From a bacterium (GTDB lineage Bacteria > Zhuqueibacterota > Zhuqueibacteria > Residuimicrobiales > Residuimicrobiaceae), in contig JAKQNR010000022.1 of NCBI GenBank assembly GCA_029565685.1, positions 434,001 to 498,000 of the forward strand: DNA of 64,000 nt, in the 5' to 3' direction. The notes beneath the pieces are model-generated. The model did not search any database and had not been told where the DNA came from. It saw nothing but the letters and a program-made list of their open reading frames with translations. Shown piece by piece: positions 49,939 through 58,531 of this stretch. The stretch's first letter is position 1; every line of letters starts with the position of its first letter. Position numbers and translations under genes: made by a program.

Positions 49939-51798
49939 ATGAAAAAAAATGTTTTCAAGTGTTCAACGAGCGTCCTGCTGGCGGCTTGTGCGGCGATCCT
50001 GTGGACGATGCAGACGGCGTTTGCCCAAGACCACAAAGGCATCGGCTATCATGCGGCTCCGTTCCTACGGGTTGCTCCAGAGGCTCGGCCGGCGGGCATG
50101 GGCGAGGCCTTTTCCGCGGTCAGCGGCGATGTGGCGTGCTTCCGCTACAATCCCGCCTCACTCAGCGCTGTCTCACATTCGATGCTTGGACTGCATTTTC
50201 ATAATTGGATCGATGATACCCAGCAGGGCGCCATCACGTTTTCCCTGCCGACCAAGTTAGGCGTTCTTGGTGCAAATTTCGGCTACTTTAATGAGGGCAA
50301 GCTCACCGAACTGGATGAGAACTTTATGCCCACCGGCGGCACCAGCTTCAGTGACGACATCGTCCTGGCGCTGGCCTATGCGAACGCCTTGCGCCTGGGC
50401 TCGCTCCAGTTGAGATTCGGCGTAGGCGGCAAATACATGCGGCAAAATCTTATCGGCGAGCAGAGCATGATCTACGGACTGGACGCCGGCGTTCAATTGC
50501 GCTATAAAATAGTGACTCTGGCCGGCGGCGTGCAGAATTATGGTCTGAAGAAGGTCCATTTTCTTGACCAAGAAAATGCTCTGCCGATGGCGCTGCGCGC
50601 CGGTGCAGCGGTGACCATTCCGTTCTCCCCCTCACTGCAGACGCTGCTGGCGTTTGATGCTGCAAAAACCGAACATGAGAATATGCGCTATTACGTCGGC
50701 GCTGAGGCCGTGATCAGCGATCTGATCGCCTTGCGCGGCGGATATAAAATTCACGATTTTGAAGCATCCCGCTGGTCCGCCGGCATGGGCCTATATATAC
50801 CGGCCGAATGGCTGGCCAACGCCCGGCTTCGCTTCGACTATGCCTATGCTCCGCTGTCGGCTTTTGAGGAAGCTGCCCACCGTTTCTCACTCATCTGCGC
50901 CTTTGGTGTGGGACAACGTCTCTATTCCTTCGGCGCGGCGGACCGCAGCGGCGCCGGCGAGATGAGCGAGCAAATGCGCGCAGAGCTGGAAGCAGCGGAA
51001 AAGGCGCGCAAAGCCCTCGAGGAAAGGGCCAAACAATTGGAAGAGGAGATCGCCCGGCGCTTGTCCTATATCCAAAAGATCGCCTCGGAGAGCGAAGGCA
51101 AAATCGAAGTGCAGCCGCAGTCACGGGAGAAAATCCGTGTCACCATGCGCATCAATTTTGATTTCGATAAGGCTAATATCCGCCGCGAAGAATTTGAGAC
51201 CATGCGGCGTGCCGGCGAAATCCTCAACACCTATCCGGAGGCGATGATCCATGTGGATGGTCATACTGATTACATCGGAACCGACGAGTATAATATCCGC
51301 CTCTCCCATCGTCGCGTGGACAGCGTGATGGTCTATCTTACGGAAAAGGAAAAAGTCGCCAAATCGCGTTTCTATATGCCCGTGGGCTATGGCGAAAGCC
51401 GCCCCATCGCCGACAACAAGACCGAGCGGGGCCGTTTCCTCAACCGACGGGTAGAGTTCCTGCTTTACACGCTGGATTCCAAGCCCGAGATGCCGGATGG
51501 ATCGGCGATCAAGGCGGTGGAAGTGGTGGATGATCGAACCATGCGCATTATCTGCAATGGAAAAGTGGCCAGCCGCATCAGCGAACTCTCTGATCCTCCA
51601 CGGCTGCTGGTGGATATTCCCAACACCTATCTGTTGCACGATGTGACGACTTATGAGCTCAACCGCGGACCCTTCCTGCGTGCGCGGCTCGGCTATCATC
51701 CTTCCGGGAAATTCTCTCGGGTGGTGTTTGATTTAAAGTCACGCGCCCACTTTGACGTGCAGTCGGTGGATAACTATATCATCGTGACCGCGAAATAA
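49939..51798 (+). CDS. PorV-like outer-membrane barrel fused to OmpA and AMIN-like domains
   Basis: A 619-residue protein with a signal peptide (to AFAQ, residue 30). Residues 30-335 read as a PorV/UPF0164-type barrel (RPAGMGEAFSAVSGDVACFRYNPASL). A coiled coil spans about 340-376. An OmpA C-terminal domain (about 397-510, INFDFDKANIRREE, VDGHTDYIGTDEYNIRLSHRR, RGRFLNRRVEF) should bind peptidoglycan. The last 90 residues (VEVVDDRTMRI..., RLLVDIPN, YHPSGKFSRVVFDL) resemble an AMIN domain. I do not recall this three-part order. ATG 49939 with GGAG upstream gives the signal peptide. It may anchor a secretion or adhesion complex to the wall. Confidence 0.8.
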   Translation: MKKNVFKCSTSVLLAACAAILWTMQTAFAQDHKGIGYHAAPFLRVAPEARPAGMGEAFSAVSGDVACFRYNPASLSAVSHSMLGLHFHNWIDDTQQGAITFSLPTKLGVLGANFGYFNEGKLTELDENFMPTGGTSFSDDIVLALAYANALRLGSLQLRFGVGGKYMRQNLIGEQSMIYGLDAGVQLRYKIVTLAGGVQNYGLKKVHFLDQENALPMALRAGAAVTIPFSPSLQTLLAFDAAKTEHENMRYYVGAEAVISDLIALRGGYKIHDFEASRWSAGMGLYIPAEWLANARLRFDYAYAPLSAFEEAAHRFSLICAFGVGQRLYSFGAADRSGAGEMSEQMRAELEAAEKARKALEERAKQLEEEIARRLSYIQKIASESEGKIEVQPQSREKIRVTMRINFDFDKANIRREEFETMRRAGEILNTYPEAMIHVDGHTDYIGTDEYNIRLSHRRVDSVMVYLTEKEKVAKSRFYMPVGYGESRPIADNKTERGRFLNRRVEFLLYTLDSKPEMPDGSAIKAVEVVDDRTMRIICNGKVASRISELSDPPRLLVDIPNTYLLHDVTTYELNRGPFLRARLGYHPSGKFSRVVFDLKSRAHFDVQSVDNYIIVTAK

Positions 51799-51841
51799 TT
51801 CGGGACGGCCAAGCGGTCTTAAGAAAAGGATGTCTGACTCT

Positions 51842-52822
51842 ATGCGTTTTTATTCACTGTGCTTGATCGGTTTGCTGTGGATGCCAGGAGGGCTGGCCTT
51901 TGGAAAAACACCGGCTGATTCCAGCCGGATGCTGCTCTCTATATATCATTCCAATGACTTGATGGGCTACTTGACGCCGTGTGGGTGACGCTCCGCCCGC
52001 CTCGGCGGAGTGGCTCGGAGAGCCACGGTAATGACCAATGAATGGTCTCGGGCTGATTTCAATCTAGTGGTGGACGCCGGAGGATTCAGCCGCGGCACGG
52101 ATGATCACAGCGCCCTGCAAAACGAATATTTGCTCAGGGCGATGACGTGGCTGAACTATGATGCCATCAACCTGGGTTACAAAGAGTTCCAGCTCAAACC
52201 CAGCTTTGTGCGCAAAATGGAGCAGAGTCTGCATCCGCCCTTTGTCTCTGCCAATGTACTGCTCGCAGGCGCGGACAAACCGTTCGTTAAACCCTATCTG
52301 CTCAAAGAACTGCAAGCCCTGCCGAGTGAACGTCCCCTGGCGTTTAAAAAGCTCAAGGTGGCTGTCTTTGGGCTGGCGGACAATAAAATGGCGCAGCTTT
52401 TCATTGCCCGGCCCGGCGAGCCGCAGATGACCTATGTTGAGCCGCTTCAGGCGGCAACCGAACTGGTGCCCGTTTTGCGAAAAAAAGCGGATGTGGTGGT
52501 GATGCTCTATTACGGTAAAAACGCAGAGATGAACCAAGTGCTGAACGCTGTCCCAGGCATCGACGTGGCGGTTTTGGGTGGAGAATACTATCTGATCAAC
52601 AGCAGCAGCGAACAGAGAAAAAACCAACTGGCTGTAAGCACTCCTCTGCAGGGGAAATACGTAGGCATCTTGACGCTGCAGTTGAATAAAAATAAAGAGA
52701 TCATCGGATCCACCACCAAGCAGATCTCGCTCGATGAAAAGATCGTCGACGACGCGAAATTCCTGCAATTGCTCAACGAGTTCGAGAAAGCCAGCCGTCC
52801 TGCCGGAGCGTCTCAGCACTGA
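51842..52822 (+). CDS. Candidate selenoprotein: exported 5'-nucleotidase-fold protein with CGU motif (in-frame TGA)
   Basis: Read through the TGA at 51986-51988, the frame encodes 326 residues: a signal peptide (1 to about 20), then YHSNDLMGYLTPCG-Sec-RSARLGGVARRATV and a continuous domain. Related UshA-fold proteins that I recall have PCGC...GGLARRAT here, so Sec49 would replace the second Cys after Cys47-Gly48. The stretches on both sides of the TGA belong to the same conserved block and the same frame, with no other stop. The usual metallophosphoesterase ligands are not kept (NDLM, DAGG, LGYKE), so a redox role is likelier than phosphatase. Starting at GTG 52010 instead would remove the signal peptide and first strand. 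A pseudogene with a stop mutation is the main alternative. It follows the OmpA-domain gene by 43 bp. Confidence 0.72.
51989..52026 (+). promoter_or_regulatory. SECIS-like tandem hairpins after the in-frame TGA
   Basis: Right after the TGA, CTCCGCC (51991-51997) pairs with GGCGGAG (52004-52010), extendable to nine pairs. Next, GTGGCTC (52010-52016) pairs with GAGCCAC (52020-52026) around the loop GGA. The second loop begins 29 bases past the TGA and starts with G, within the spacing and loop rule I recall for bacterial selenocysteine insertion elements. GC-rich coding sequence can form hairpins by chance, so this is supportive only. Confidence 0.5.
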
Positions 52823-52863
52823 CAAAATCCATTTGCATTAAAGAGCGCTTTTTTGTAGCTTGT

Positions 52864-52893
52864 ACGCCGTGGAGCCCTGCACGGCGTTTTTTA
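52864..52893 (+). terminator. Intrinsic terminator after the candidate selenoprotein gene
   Basis: ACGCCGTG pairs perfectly with CACGGCGT around an eight-base loop, followed by a T run. It closes the secreted-protein operon 41 bases past its last stop and precedes the oxidoreductase gene. Confidence 0.9.
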
Positions 52894-52914
52894 TTTAACA
52901 GGACGGAGTCGAGC

Positions 52915-54153
52915 GTGAATGATCAACCGGTTCATCTTGCATTGGTAGCTATCGGCGGCTATGGTTTGATCTATTTGAATGGATTGCTGGACAAGACGGA
53001 TCCCGGCCGTTTTGTCATAGACGGCGTCGTAGACCCCTGGCCGGAAAACTGTCCGCGTCTGGCGGAACTGCAGGCCCGTTCGATTCCGGTCTATCCTTCG
53101 TTGGAAGAGTTTTACCGCCATCATCAGACCGATCTGGTGTTGGTCTCTTCTCCGATTCAGAACCATGCGCCCGACACTGTGACCTGTCTGGCGCATGGCA
53201 GCCACGTGCTCTGCGAAAAGCCGTTGGGAGCAACGGTACAGGAAGCCCAGACCATGATCGACGCTTCACAGCAGCACGGCAGGCTCGTCGCCGTGGGATA
53301 TCAATGGTCTTACAATCAGGCTGTTTTGCAGCTGAAGCAAGACATACATGCCGGACTTTTCGGTGCGCCGAAGAAATTGAAAACCATTGTGCTTTGGCCT
53401 CGCGACGAAAAGTATTTTCACCGCAACAATTGGGCGGGCAGGATCAAGGATCAAGCAGGCCGCTGGATTCTGGACAGTCCGGCGAACAACGCCGCTGCGC
53501 ATTATCTGCACAACATGTTTTTTGTGCTTGGACCTACCATGAGAAGCAGCGCCCAGCCGATCAGCGTGCAGGCGGAGCTCTATCGCGCCAACCGCATCGA
53601 GAATTACGACACCATCGCCCTGCGCTGCCTGACTGAAAACCATGTCGAGATTCTCTTTTACGCCACCCATGCCGTGAAAGAAAGTTATGGTCCGGTTTTT
53701 AGCTATGAATTTGAGAAAGCACGGATCACCTATGCTTTGGAGGATCCTGTCATCCGCGCCCGTTTTCAGGATGGGTCGGTGAAAGAGTACGGGGATCCGG
53801 ATGCCGTTTACCTGCAAAAATTATATGATGCGTTGGATATGGCCGCAACCGGCGTCGAACCGGCCTGCGGTCCTGAGGCCGCACGGTCGCAGACCTGCTG
53901 CATCAACGGAGCGCAAGAGTCCATGCCCGCGATCGGCGAATTTCCTAAAATGCTGGTGACCATCAGCGAGGAGGAAGGAAGCAGGCTGACCTGGGTGCAG
54001 GGATTGGCCCGGATTCTACAGAACTGCTATGAGAAGGCGCTGTTGCCCTCGGAACGATGCATCCCCTGGAGCAAAAAAGGCCTGGAGATCGATCTGCAGG
54101 CCTATACCCATTTCCCCCGGGGCTCTATGAGTGGGCAGCAGCCGACGGACTAA
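52915..54153 (+). CDS. Gfo/Idh/MocA-family oxidoreductase
   Basis: A 412-residue NAD(P)-dependent dehydrogenase of the glucose-fructose oxidoreductase type. The Rossmann loop is ALVAIGGYGLIY, and the conserved CEKPLGATVQEAQ holds the catalytic-type lysine. DSPANNAAAHYLHNMFFVLG carries residues of the substrate site with the family histidine. The substrate, a sugar or cyclitol, cannot be told. GTG start; only a weak CAGGACGGAG ribosome site is seen. It opens the second carbohydrate region and is convergent with the symporter gene, with a shared terminator between. Confidence 0.88.
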   Translation: MNDQPVHLALVAIGGYGLIYLNGLLDKTDPGRFVIDGVVDPWPENCPRLAELQARSIPVYPSLEEFYRHHQTDLVLVSSPIQNHAPDTVTCLAHGSHVLCEKPLGATVQEAQTMIDASQQHGRLVAVGYQWSYNQAVLQLKQDIHAGLFGAPKKLKTIVLWPRDEKYFHRNNWAGRIKDQAGRWILDSPANNAAAHYLHNMFFVLGPTMRSSAQPISVQAELYRANRIENYDTIALRCLTENHVEILFYATHAVKESYGPVFSYEFEKARITYALEDPVIRARFQDGSVKEYGDPDAVYLQKLYDALDMAATGVEPACGPEAARSQTCCINGAQESMPAIGEFPKMLVTISEEEGSRLTWVQGLARILQNCYEKALLPSERCIPWSKKGLEIDLQAYTHFPRGSMSGQQPTD

Positions 54154-54187
54154 TCACTCACCTGCGAAACGCCGCCCGGAAGGGACA

Positions 54188-54230
54188 GGCCCCGAGCTTG
54201 AGTATCTCCAAAGCTCGAGGCCTTTATTTT
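54188..54230. terminator. Bidirectional terminator between convergent genes
   Basis: GGCCCCGAGCTT pairs with AAGCTCGAGGCC with a single C-A mismatch, followed by a T-rich run on the plus strand. The stem serves the oxidoreductase gene and can also serve the convergent symporter gene. Confidence 0.8.
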
Positions 54231-56342
54231 TTATTTAATGTTGACCATCAACCACAACAGGAAAAGAATAACCAGGACGAATAAACAGCTGATGGTAAAG
54301 CCTAAAAAGTCGTTCAGACCGGGCTTGAGGATCTCCCAGTTGGATCCTTTCCATATCTTGTCTTTTTCGAACTTTTCCGGATGCTGTGTCCCTTCGGCGA
54401 TGAGTTTTTCTTCCAGCTCGGGCGTCTTTTGCACCGGCGTGTGCAGCTTGGCGAAGAAATAATCCAACACCTCCTTGTCGTTTTTCTTGGTCACATAACT
54501 GAGCAGAAACAGCAGCACGAATGGAAAAAGGGCATCGAACAGAAACCGGTAAGCGACCAATTGCGCCTTGGTGGAGTTGCTGAAATCCAAACCGAACCAG
54601 CTCAGCACCCAGATCTCGGCATGAAACCGGCCTAGTCCGATGCGAGGTGAGTTGGGATCGTTGGGGTTTTGACGCGCCACTTTTTCGAAAAAGATGCCGG
54701 TGGGCTCAAGATACTGCTGCTTGTGGATTTTTTCGCCTATGGTTTTCGCTGCACCCGACTCGACATCCTCTTTCAAGGCCTTGGTTTCGATGGTGACATA
54801 TCTACCGTTGGTCTCGCGGATGAGGTTCGGATGGGTATTGGTCACTTGGAGCGATTGGAACACATTGGGGAGGATCGCATAGATCAGCGAGCAGATGATG
54901 ACCTGAAGGATCACCGCCCAGCGGGTCACCCTGCGCCAGAGAAACCCCAGCCAGATGGAGGCGCCAAAGATCGCCGGCATGGAGATGAAATACTTGAACA
55001 GATCCAACAGGTTGCCGACAAAAGTGGCCACCCAGATGCCGCCCACCAGAGTGATGAGAATGGCGATGCGTCCCATGTTGAGATAATGTTTTTCGCTCTT
55101 GTTGGGCGCCAGGGGCGCGTAGAGATTGCGGATGAACAGCGCCGAGTTGGTCACTGAGCCCGAGTTAAGCGACGACATGTTGGCAGCCAGAATGCCGGCC
55201 AGCATCAAGCCCAATGCACCGGGCACCAATAGATCTCGGCTCATCACGCCCCAGATTAGATCCGGATCGTGCAGTTTGCCTGCATACAGAGCGATGGCCA
55301 CCAGTCCGGTGAGCGCCCAGAACAGCATGAGAAACCGTTTGAAGAACATGCCGCTGAGGATGCCGAACCGGGCGGTCCATTCATCCTTGGCTGATCCGGC
55401 GGTGGCGAGCAGCGGTGCAGAGGCGATGATGGAGACCAAATTGGCCAGCACCATGGCAAAAATCGTATACCAGGCGTATTCACCCACTTTGACGGAACCA
55501 AAGATGTTGAACATGTAATCTGGAACAGACGCATGCAGGCCGGCGAATCCGCCGATGCGCGACAAGCCCAGTGGAATAAGCATGACCGAAAAGACGATAA
55601 TCAGCACCCCTTGAACAGCATCGGTGAATGCCGCGGCGATCAATCCTCCCAGCATCGTGTAAACGCCCACCAGAGCGGTAAAGATAAAATAAAAAGTCAG
55701 GGGATCAGTGTACGAGACCATGGATTTGAGCTCATCCCGCTTGTTCATGTCGTTGAGGGTTTCATAGCGGGTTTTTTCCGTCTCAGTCATGGGCAGCGAT
55801 TTTTCCACTTTTTGTCGCAAATCCATGTATTCATGAAAGTTGTCAATTGCCTGTTTCTCCTGGACCGTATAAGCGGAAGGAGGTTTCGGCGTAAGCGCCA
55901 TCATGGTTTTGCCGGCGACCATATAAGCGGCGGCCCCGCCGATGACCGCCATCACCAGAGTGAAGGCGGCGAAGGCAGCGCCTAAGCCGCGGCTCTGATA
56001 ACGCTCAGAGTAGAAATCACCCAAAGTGATAACGCGGGAACGACGGAACAGCAGAGCGGTGAACCAATAGAAAGGAGTGAGGAACAACACCAGATATTGA
56101 ATCCACATGCCGCCGATGCCCTGACGATATATTTCACGGGATACGGCGGCCGCTTGATCCGCATGAGTGGAATTGCCGAAATTCAGAAAGAACTGATAGA
56201 ATTTTCCCAGACTGCGTCCGGCCATAAAAAAATCGGTGGTGTTTTTAGTCTTGCGCTGAGCGCGGATACCGAGGTAGAGCATGGCTAATATATAGACGAT
56301 CACGATGGAGAAATCTGCAATATGCAGGCCCAAAATGTTCAT
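54231..56342 (-). CDS. Sodium:solute symporter family protein
   Basis: A 703-residue inner-membrane transporter of the SSS family, longer than the usual 500-600. The N-terminus has YLGIRAQRKTKNTTDFFMAGRSLG, and LGGLIAAAFTDAVQGVLI is the family signature. A charged insert of about 60 residues lies near 165-225 and a soluble stretch near 520-600, which account for the extra length. Such proteins import sugars, carboxylates or other solutes with sodium. The ATG at 56342 follows an AAGGAG site. It begins 16 bp after the stop of the upstream glycosidase-like gene, so they probably form an operon. Confidence 0.88.
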   Translation of the reverse strand: MNILGLHIADFSIVIVYILAMLYLGIRAQRKTKNTTDFFMAGRSLGKFYQFFLNFGNSTHADQAAAVSREIYRQGIGGMWIQYLVLFLTPFYWFTALLFRRSRVITLGDFYSERYQSRGLGAAFAAFTLVMAVIGGAAAYMVAGKTMMALTPKPPSAYTVQEKQAIDNFHEYMDLRQKVEKSLPMTETEKTRYETLNDMNKRDELKSMVSYTDPLTFYFIFTALVGVYTMLGGLIAAAFTDAVQGVLIIVFSVMLIPLGLSRIGGFAGLHASVPDYMFNIFGSVKVGEYAWYTIFAMVLANLVSIIASAPLLATAGSAKDEWTARFGILSGMFFKRFLMLFWALTGLVAIALYAGKLHDPDLIWGVMSRDLLVPGALGLMLAGILAANMSSLNSGSVTNSALFIRNLYAPLAPNKSEKHYLNMGRIAILITLVGGIWVATFVGNLLDLFKYFISMPAIFGASIWLGFLWRRVTRWAVILQVIICSLIYAILPNVFQSLQVTNTHPNLIRETNGRYVTIETKALKEDVESGAAKTIGEKIHKQQYLEPTGIFFEKVARQNPNDPNSPRIGLGRFHAEIWVLSWFGLDFSNSTKAQLVAYRFLFDALFPFVLLFLLSYVTKKNDKEVLDYFFAKLHTPVQKTPELEEKLIAEGTQHPEKFEKDKIWKGSNWEILKPGLNDFLGFTISCLFVLVILFLLWLMVNIK

Positions 56343-56357
56343 GACCACTCCTTTTCG

Positions 56358-58388
56358 CTATTGATGGATTTGTATTGCACGGGAACTGTAATTTTTCAGC
56401 GTGACAATTACCCCCTGGTCCAACTGATAGGGGACCTGCTTGCCGTCCACTCGGCAGGAGGGAGGCTCATCAGCGGGCGCACGCTGCACGTCAAGTTGGA
56501 TCCGGCAGCCCTGCAGCGTCAGAGCAGCGCTCATTCGCTCGGTGTTGGACAGCAAACGCGGCCGAAGCCGTACCTGGTTCTCCTCAGGCCGGACGCCTAA
56601 AAGATGATGGACAAAAAACAGTAAAATTTCCGCCCAGGTCCACGGAGTTATCCCGACCTGCGGACAGGGGGGAACCCAGGGCCTGGGTCCGTAGAACTCA
56701 AACCAACTTCCTGAGGCGGCGCCGGTCAAGGTGTTCAACCAATTCAGCACACGCCATACTTTGTCGTCCTGGCCGTGTTCGAAATACGCCCGCGCGATAA
56801 ACAGGCTGGCAAACGGCCAAGGTCCCGGCGAATCGATCTCTGAGCTGACGTGATAGCGGCCATAGCCGCCGATGGACCATCGCTGGTTCCACAGCCGCTC
56901 TGTTTGAAACAGCGAGTTGCGCGCCAATTCGCCTTTGGGATCTATGAATTCCCAGGCGATCGGCAGAGAGATGGAACTGTCTGGGTTGAGGAAATGCGGC
57001 GGCGCCTCCGCCAGCGGCATGCCGGCGGACAGGGTCACTGATGGATGGAGTTGAATTTCCGACTGCACCTCGCCGTTCATCTGGCGGCGTTTGATAAAAT
57101 GCCCGTGCGCGATCAGCCGGTATTTGGCGTCGTTGAGCATCGCCTGTTTGATGCGTTCCGACTCGGCCAGCCACTTTTCGCGCTGTTTGTTCTTATCCAG
57201 CCGTCGCGCCAGATCAGCGGCGCTCGCCAAACCCATGGATACGTAAAGCTGATAGGCCAGCTCCATGCCCTCACGAATGCCAAAGGCTTTGTGTCGTTCC
57301 CAAAATTCCCTCTGATTGTGCAAAAGTCCGGATTCTTTATGCTGAAAGACCCGTTGCAGAGGAAAATCAGCCGTCTTTTCGATTTTATCCCAAAACGTGC
57401 GTGCCAGATCCAGGTCGCCGGTATAGTCCACATAGGCTTTGACCGCCATCAAGAGCACGCCGTTTTGATCCAGTTCAATGTCCTGATATGAACGCCTGCG
57501 TCCTGAATCCACGGTATCGCCGTCCTCGCTGACAAAATCAGTCAACAGACGGGTCAAAAGCGTCCTGGCCAAGGGGTAATTGCCGGACATGAGCAGACCA
57601 AAAACCATCATGGAATGATCGCGAACCCATTCCAAATTGTACTGCCAGATGCTGGCATCCACCAACCCTTTGCTGGAAATGACATTTTGCAGGCAGATGC
57701 TGGCCGTCTGCATCAGATGGTCGAGAGGAGAGGAATCGAAGGATGCGGCGGTGAGGGATGCCCAAAAGGCCGTCGCCGACGAGTCCACCGGCGCGCTGTC
57801 GACCATCGTGAGCTGAACGGTCCAAGTTTCTTGTTCATGAATCAGATCGTAGGCCAAATAGAGATCAACCGATTGTCGAGCCCGCAGATGCACTGTCTCC
57901 GCAAGGCTGGTCTGCAAAAGACCGGTCTCGATCTGAAGAGTCTGATCCTCCTCACTGAGGCTGATGAAGTGCAGTTTGCGAATCAATCGCGGTGCAGTGC
58001 GGTCGGGGCAATAAAAAATTTCACAAAGGGTGAAAGTTAAAGAGCTCCAGATGACCTGAGCGACGGGCGCTCCATCCAGCCGGTCCCAGCGGCTTTCCAC
58101 CGTCTTGGGATCCGGCCGAAATCGGTACGGTCCGATGATCACCTCTACCTGAGTGGCCCTCAGACCGTTTTGTGGGTCCATGGACAAGGCATGGCGTTTC
58201 TGGCCAAACCGGTCCGGGGACATCAGCAGCAATCCGATAGTGGTCAAAGCGTCTGTGGTGCATACCTGCACAGCCCCCAGGATATGTCCGTTTCCGATAA
58301 AAAAATAGCCGGTACCCGGCGGATTGGTGATGACATCGACTGGTCCGACTTTGGGGTCATCCTGGTGGACGTGTTCTTCCATTTCCAT
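56358..58388 (-). CDS. Alpha/alpha-barrel (six-hairpin) glycosidase-like protein
   Basis: A 676-residue cytoplasmic protein with an N-terminal beta-sandwich (about 1-230) and an alpha/alpha barrel. WQYNLEWVRDHSMMVFGLLMSGNY near 280 is typical of six-hairpin glycosidases, with Asp and Glu candidates for catalysis; a second acidic region is DPKGELARNSLF. The C-terminal beta domain closes it. It has no signal peptide. The exact GH family is not clear to me; GH15-, GH63- or GH65-related enzymes are options. ATG 58388 is preferred over the upstream in-frame ATG at 58457 because of a GGAGAAAGG site. It is co-directional with the symporter. Confidence 0.65.
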   Translation of the reverse strand: MEMEEHVHQDDPKVGPVDVITNPPGTGYFFIGNGHILGAVQVCTTDALTTIGLLLMSPDRFGQKRHALSMDPQNGLRATQVEVIIGPYRFRPDPKTVESRWDRLDGAPVAQVIWSSLTFTLCEIFYCPDRTAPRLIRKLHFISLSEEDQTLQIETGLLQTSLAETVHLRARQSVDLYLAYDLIHEQETWTVQLTMVDSAPVDSSATAFWASLTAASFDSSPLDHLMQTASICLQNVISSKGLVDASIWQYNLEWVRDHSMMVFGLLMSGNYPLARTLLTRLLTDFVSEDGDTVDSGRRRSYQDIELDQNGVLLMAVKAYVDYTGDLDLARTFWDKIEKTADFPLQRVFQHKESGLLHNQREFWERHKAFGIREGMELAYQLYVSMGLASAADLARRLDKNKQREKWLAESERIKQAMLNDAKYRLIAHGHFIKRRQMNGEVQSEIQLHPSVTLSAGMPLAEAPPHFLNPDSSISLPIAWEFIDPKGELARNSLFQTERLWNQRWSIGGYGRYHVSSEIDSPGPWPFASLFIARAYFEHGQDDKVWRVLNWLNTLTGAASGSWFEFYGPRPWVPPCPQVGITPWTWAEILLFFVHHLLGVRPEENQVRLRPRLLSNTERMSAALTLQGCRIQLDVQRAPADEPPSCRVDGKQVPYQLDQGVIVTLKNYSSRAIQIHQ

Positions 58389-58478
58389 CTGGCAGTTAAT
58401 CCTTTCTCCAAAAGTTGCCCAAAAGCTTAAATTATTCAACCTAAGGCAATAAAGCAAGATAAAAGTAAAGGATTTGTG

Positions 58479-58507
58479 TTGACTGGAAACAGATTATTGG
58501 CTAACTT
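58479..58507 (+). promoter_or_regulatory. Putative promoter of the plus-strand glycosidase operon
   Basis: TTGACT at 58479-58484, 17-base spacer and TAACTT at 58502-58507, in the short gap between divergent genes. The ATG at 58532 follows with an AGGAG ribosome site. Confidence 0.55.
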
Positions 58508-58531
58508 AGAGCCAAGATCAGGAGCACGAAA

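Noticed and set aside
52010..52822. A separate gene starting at GTG 52010
   Set aside because: It would lack a signal peptide and the first part of a conserved block that is present in frame upstream of the TGA. The read-through model explains both parts.
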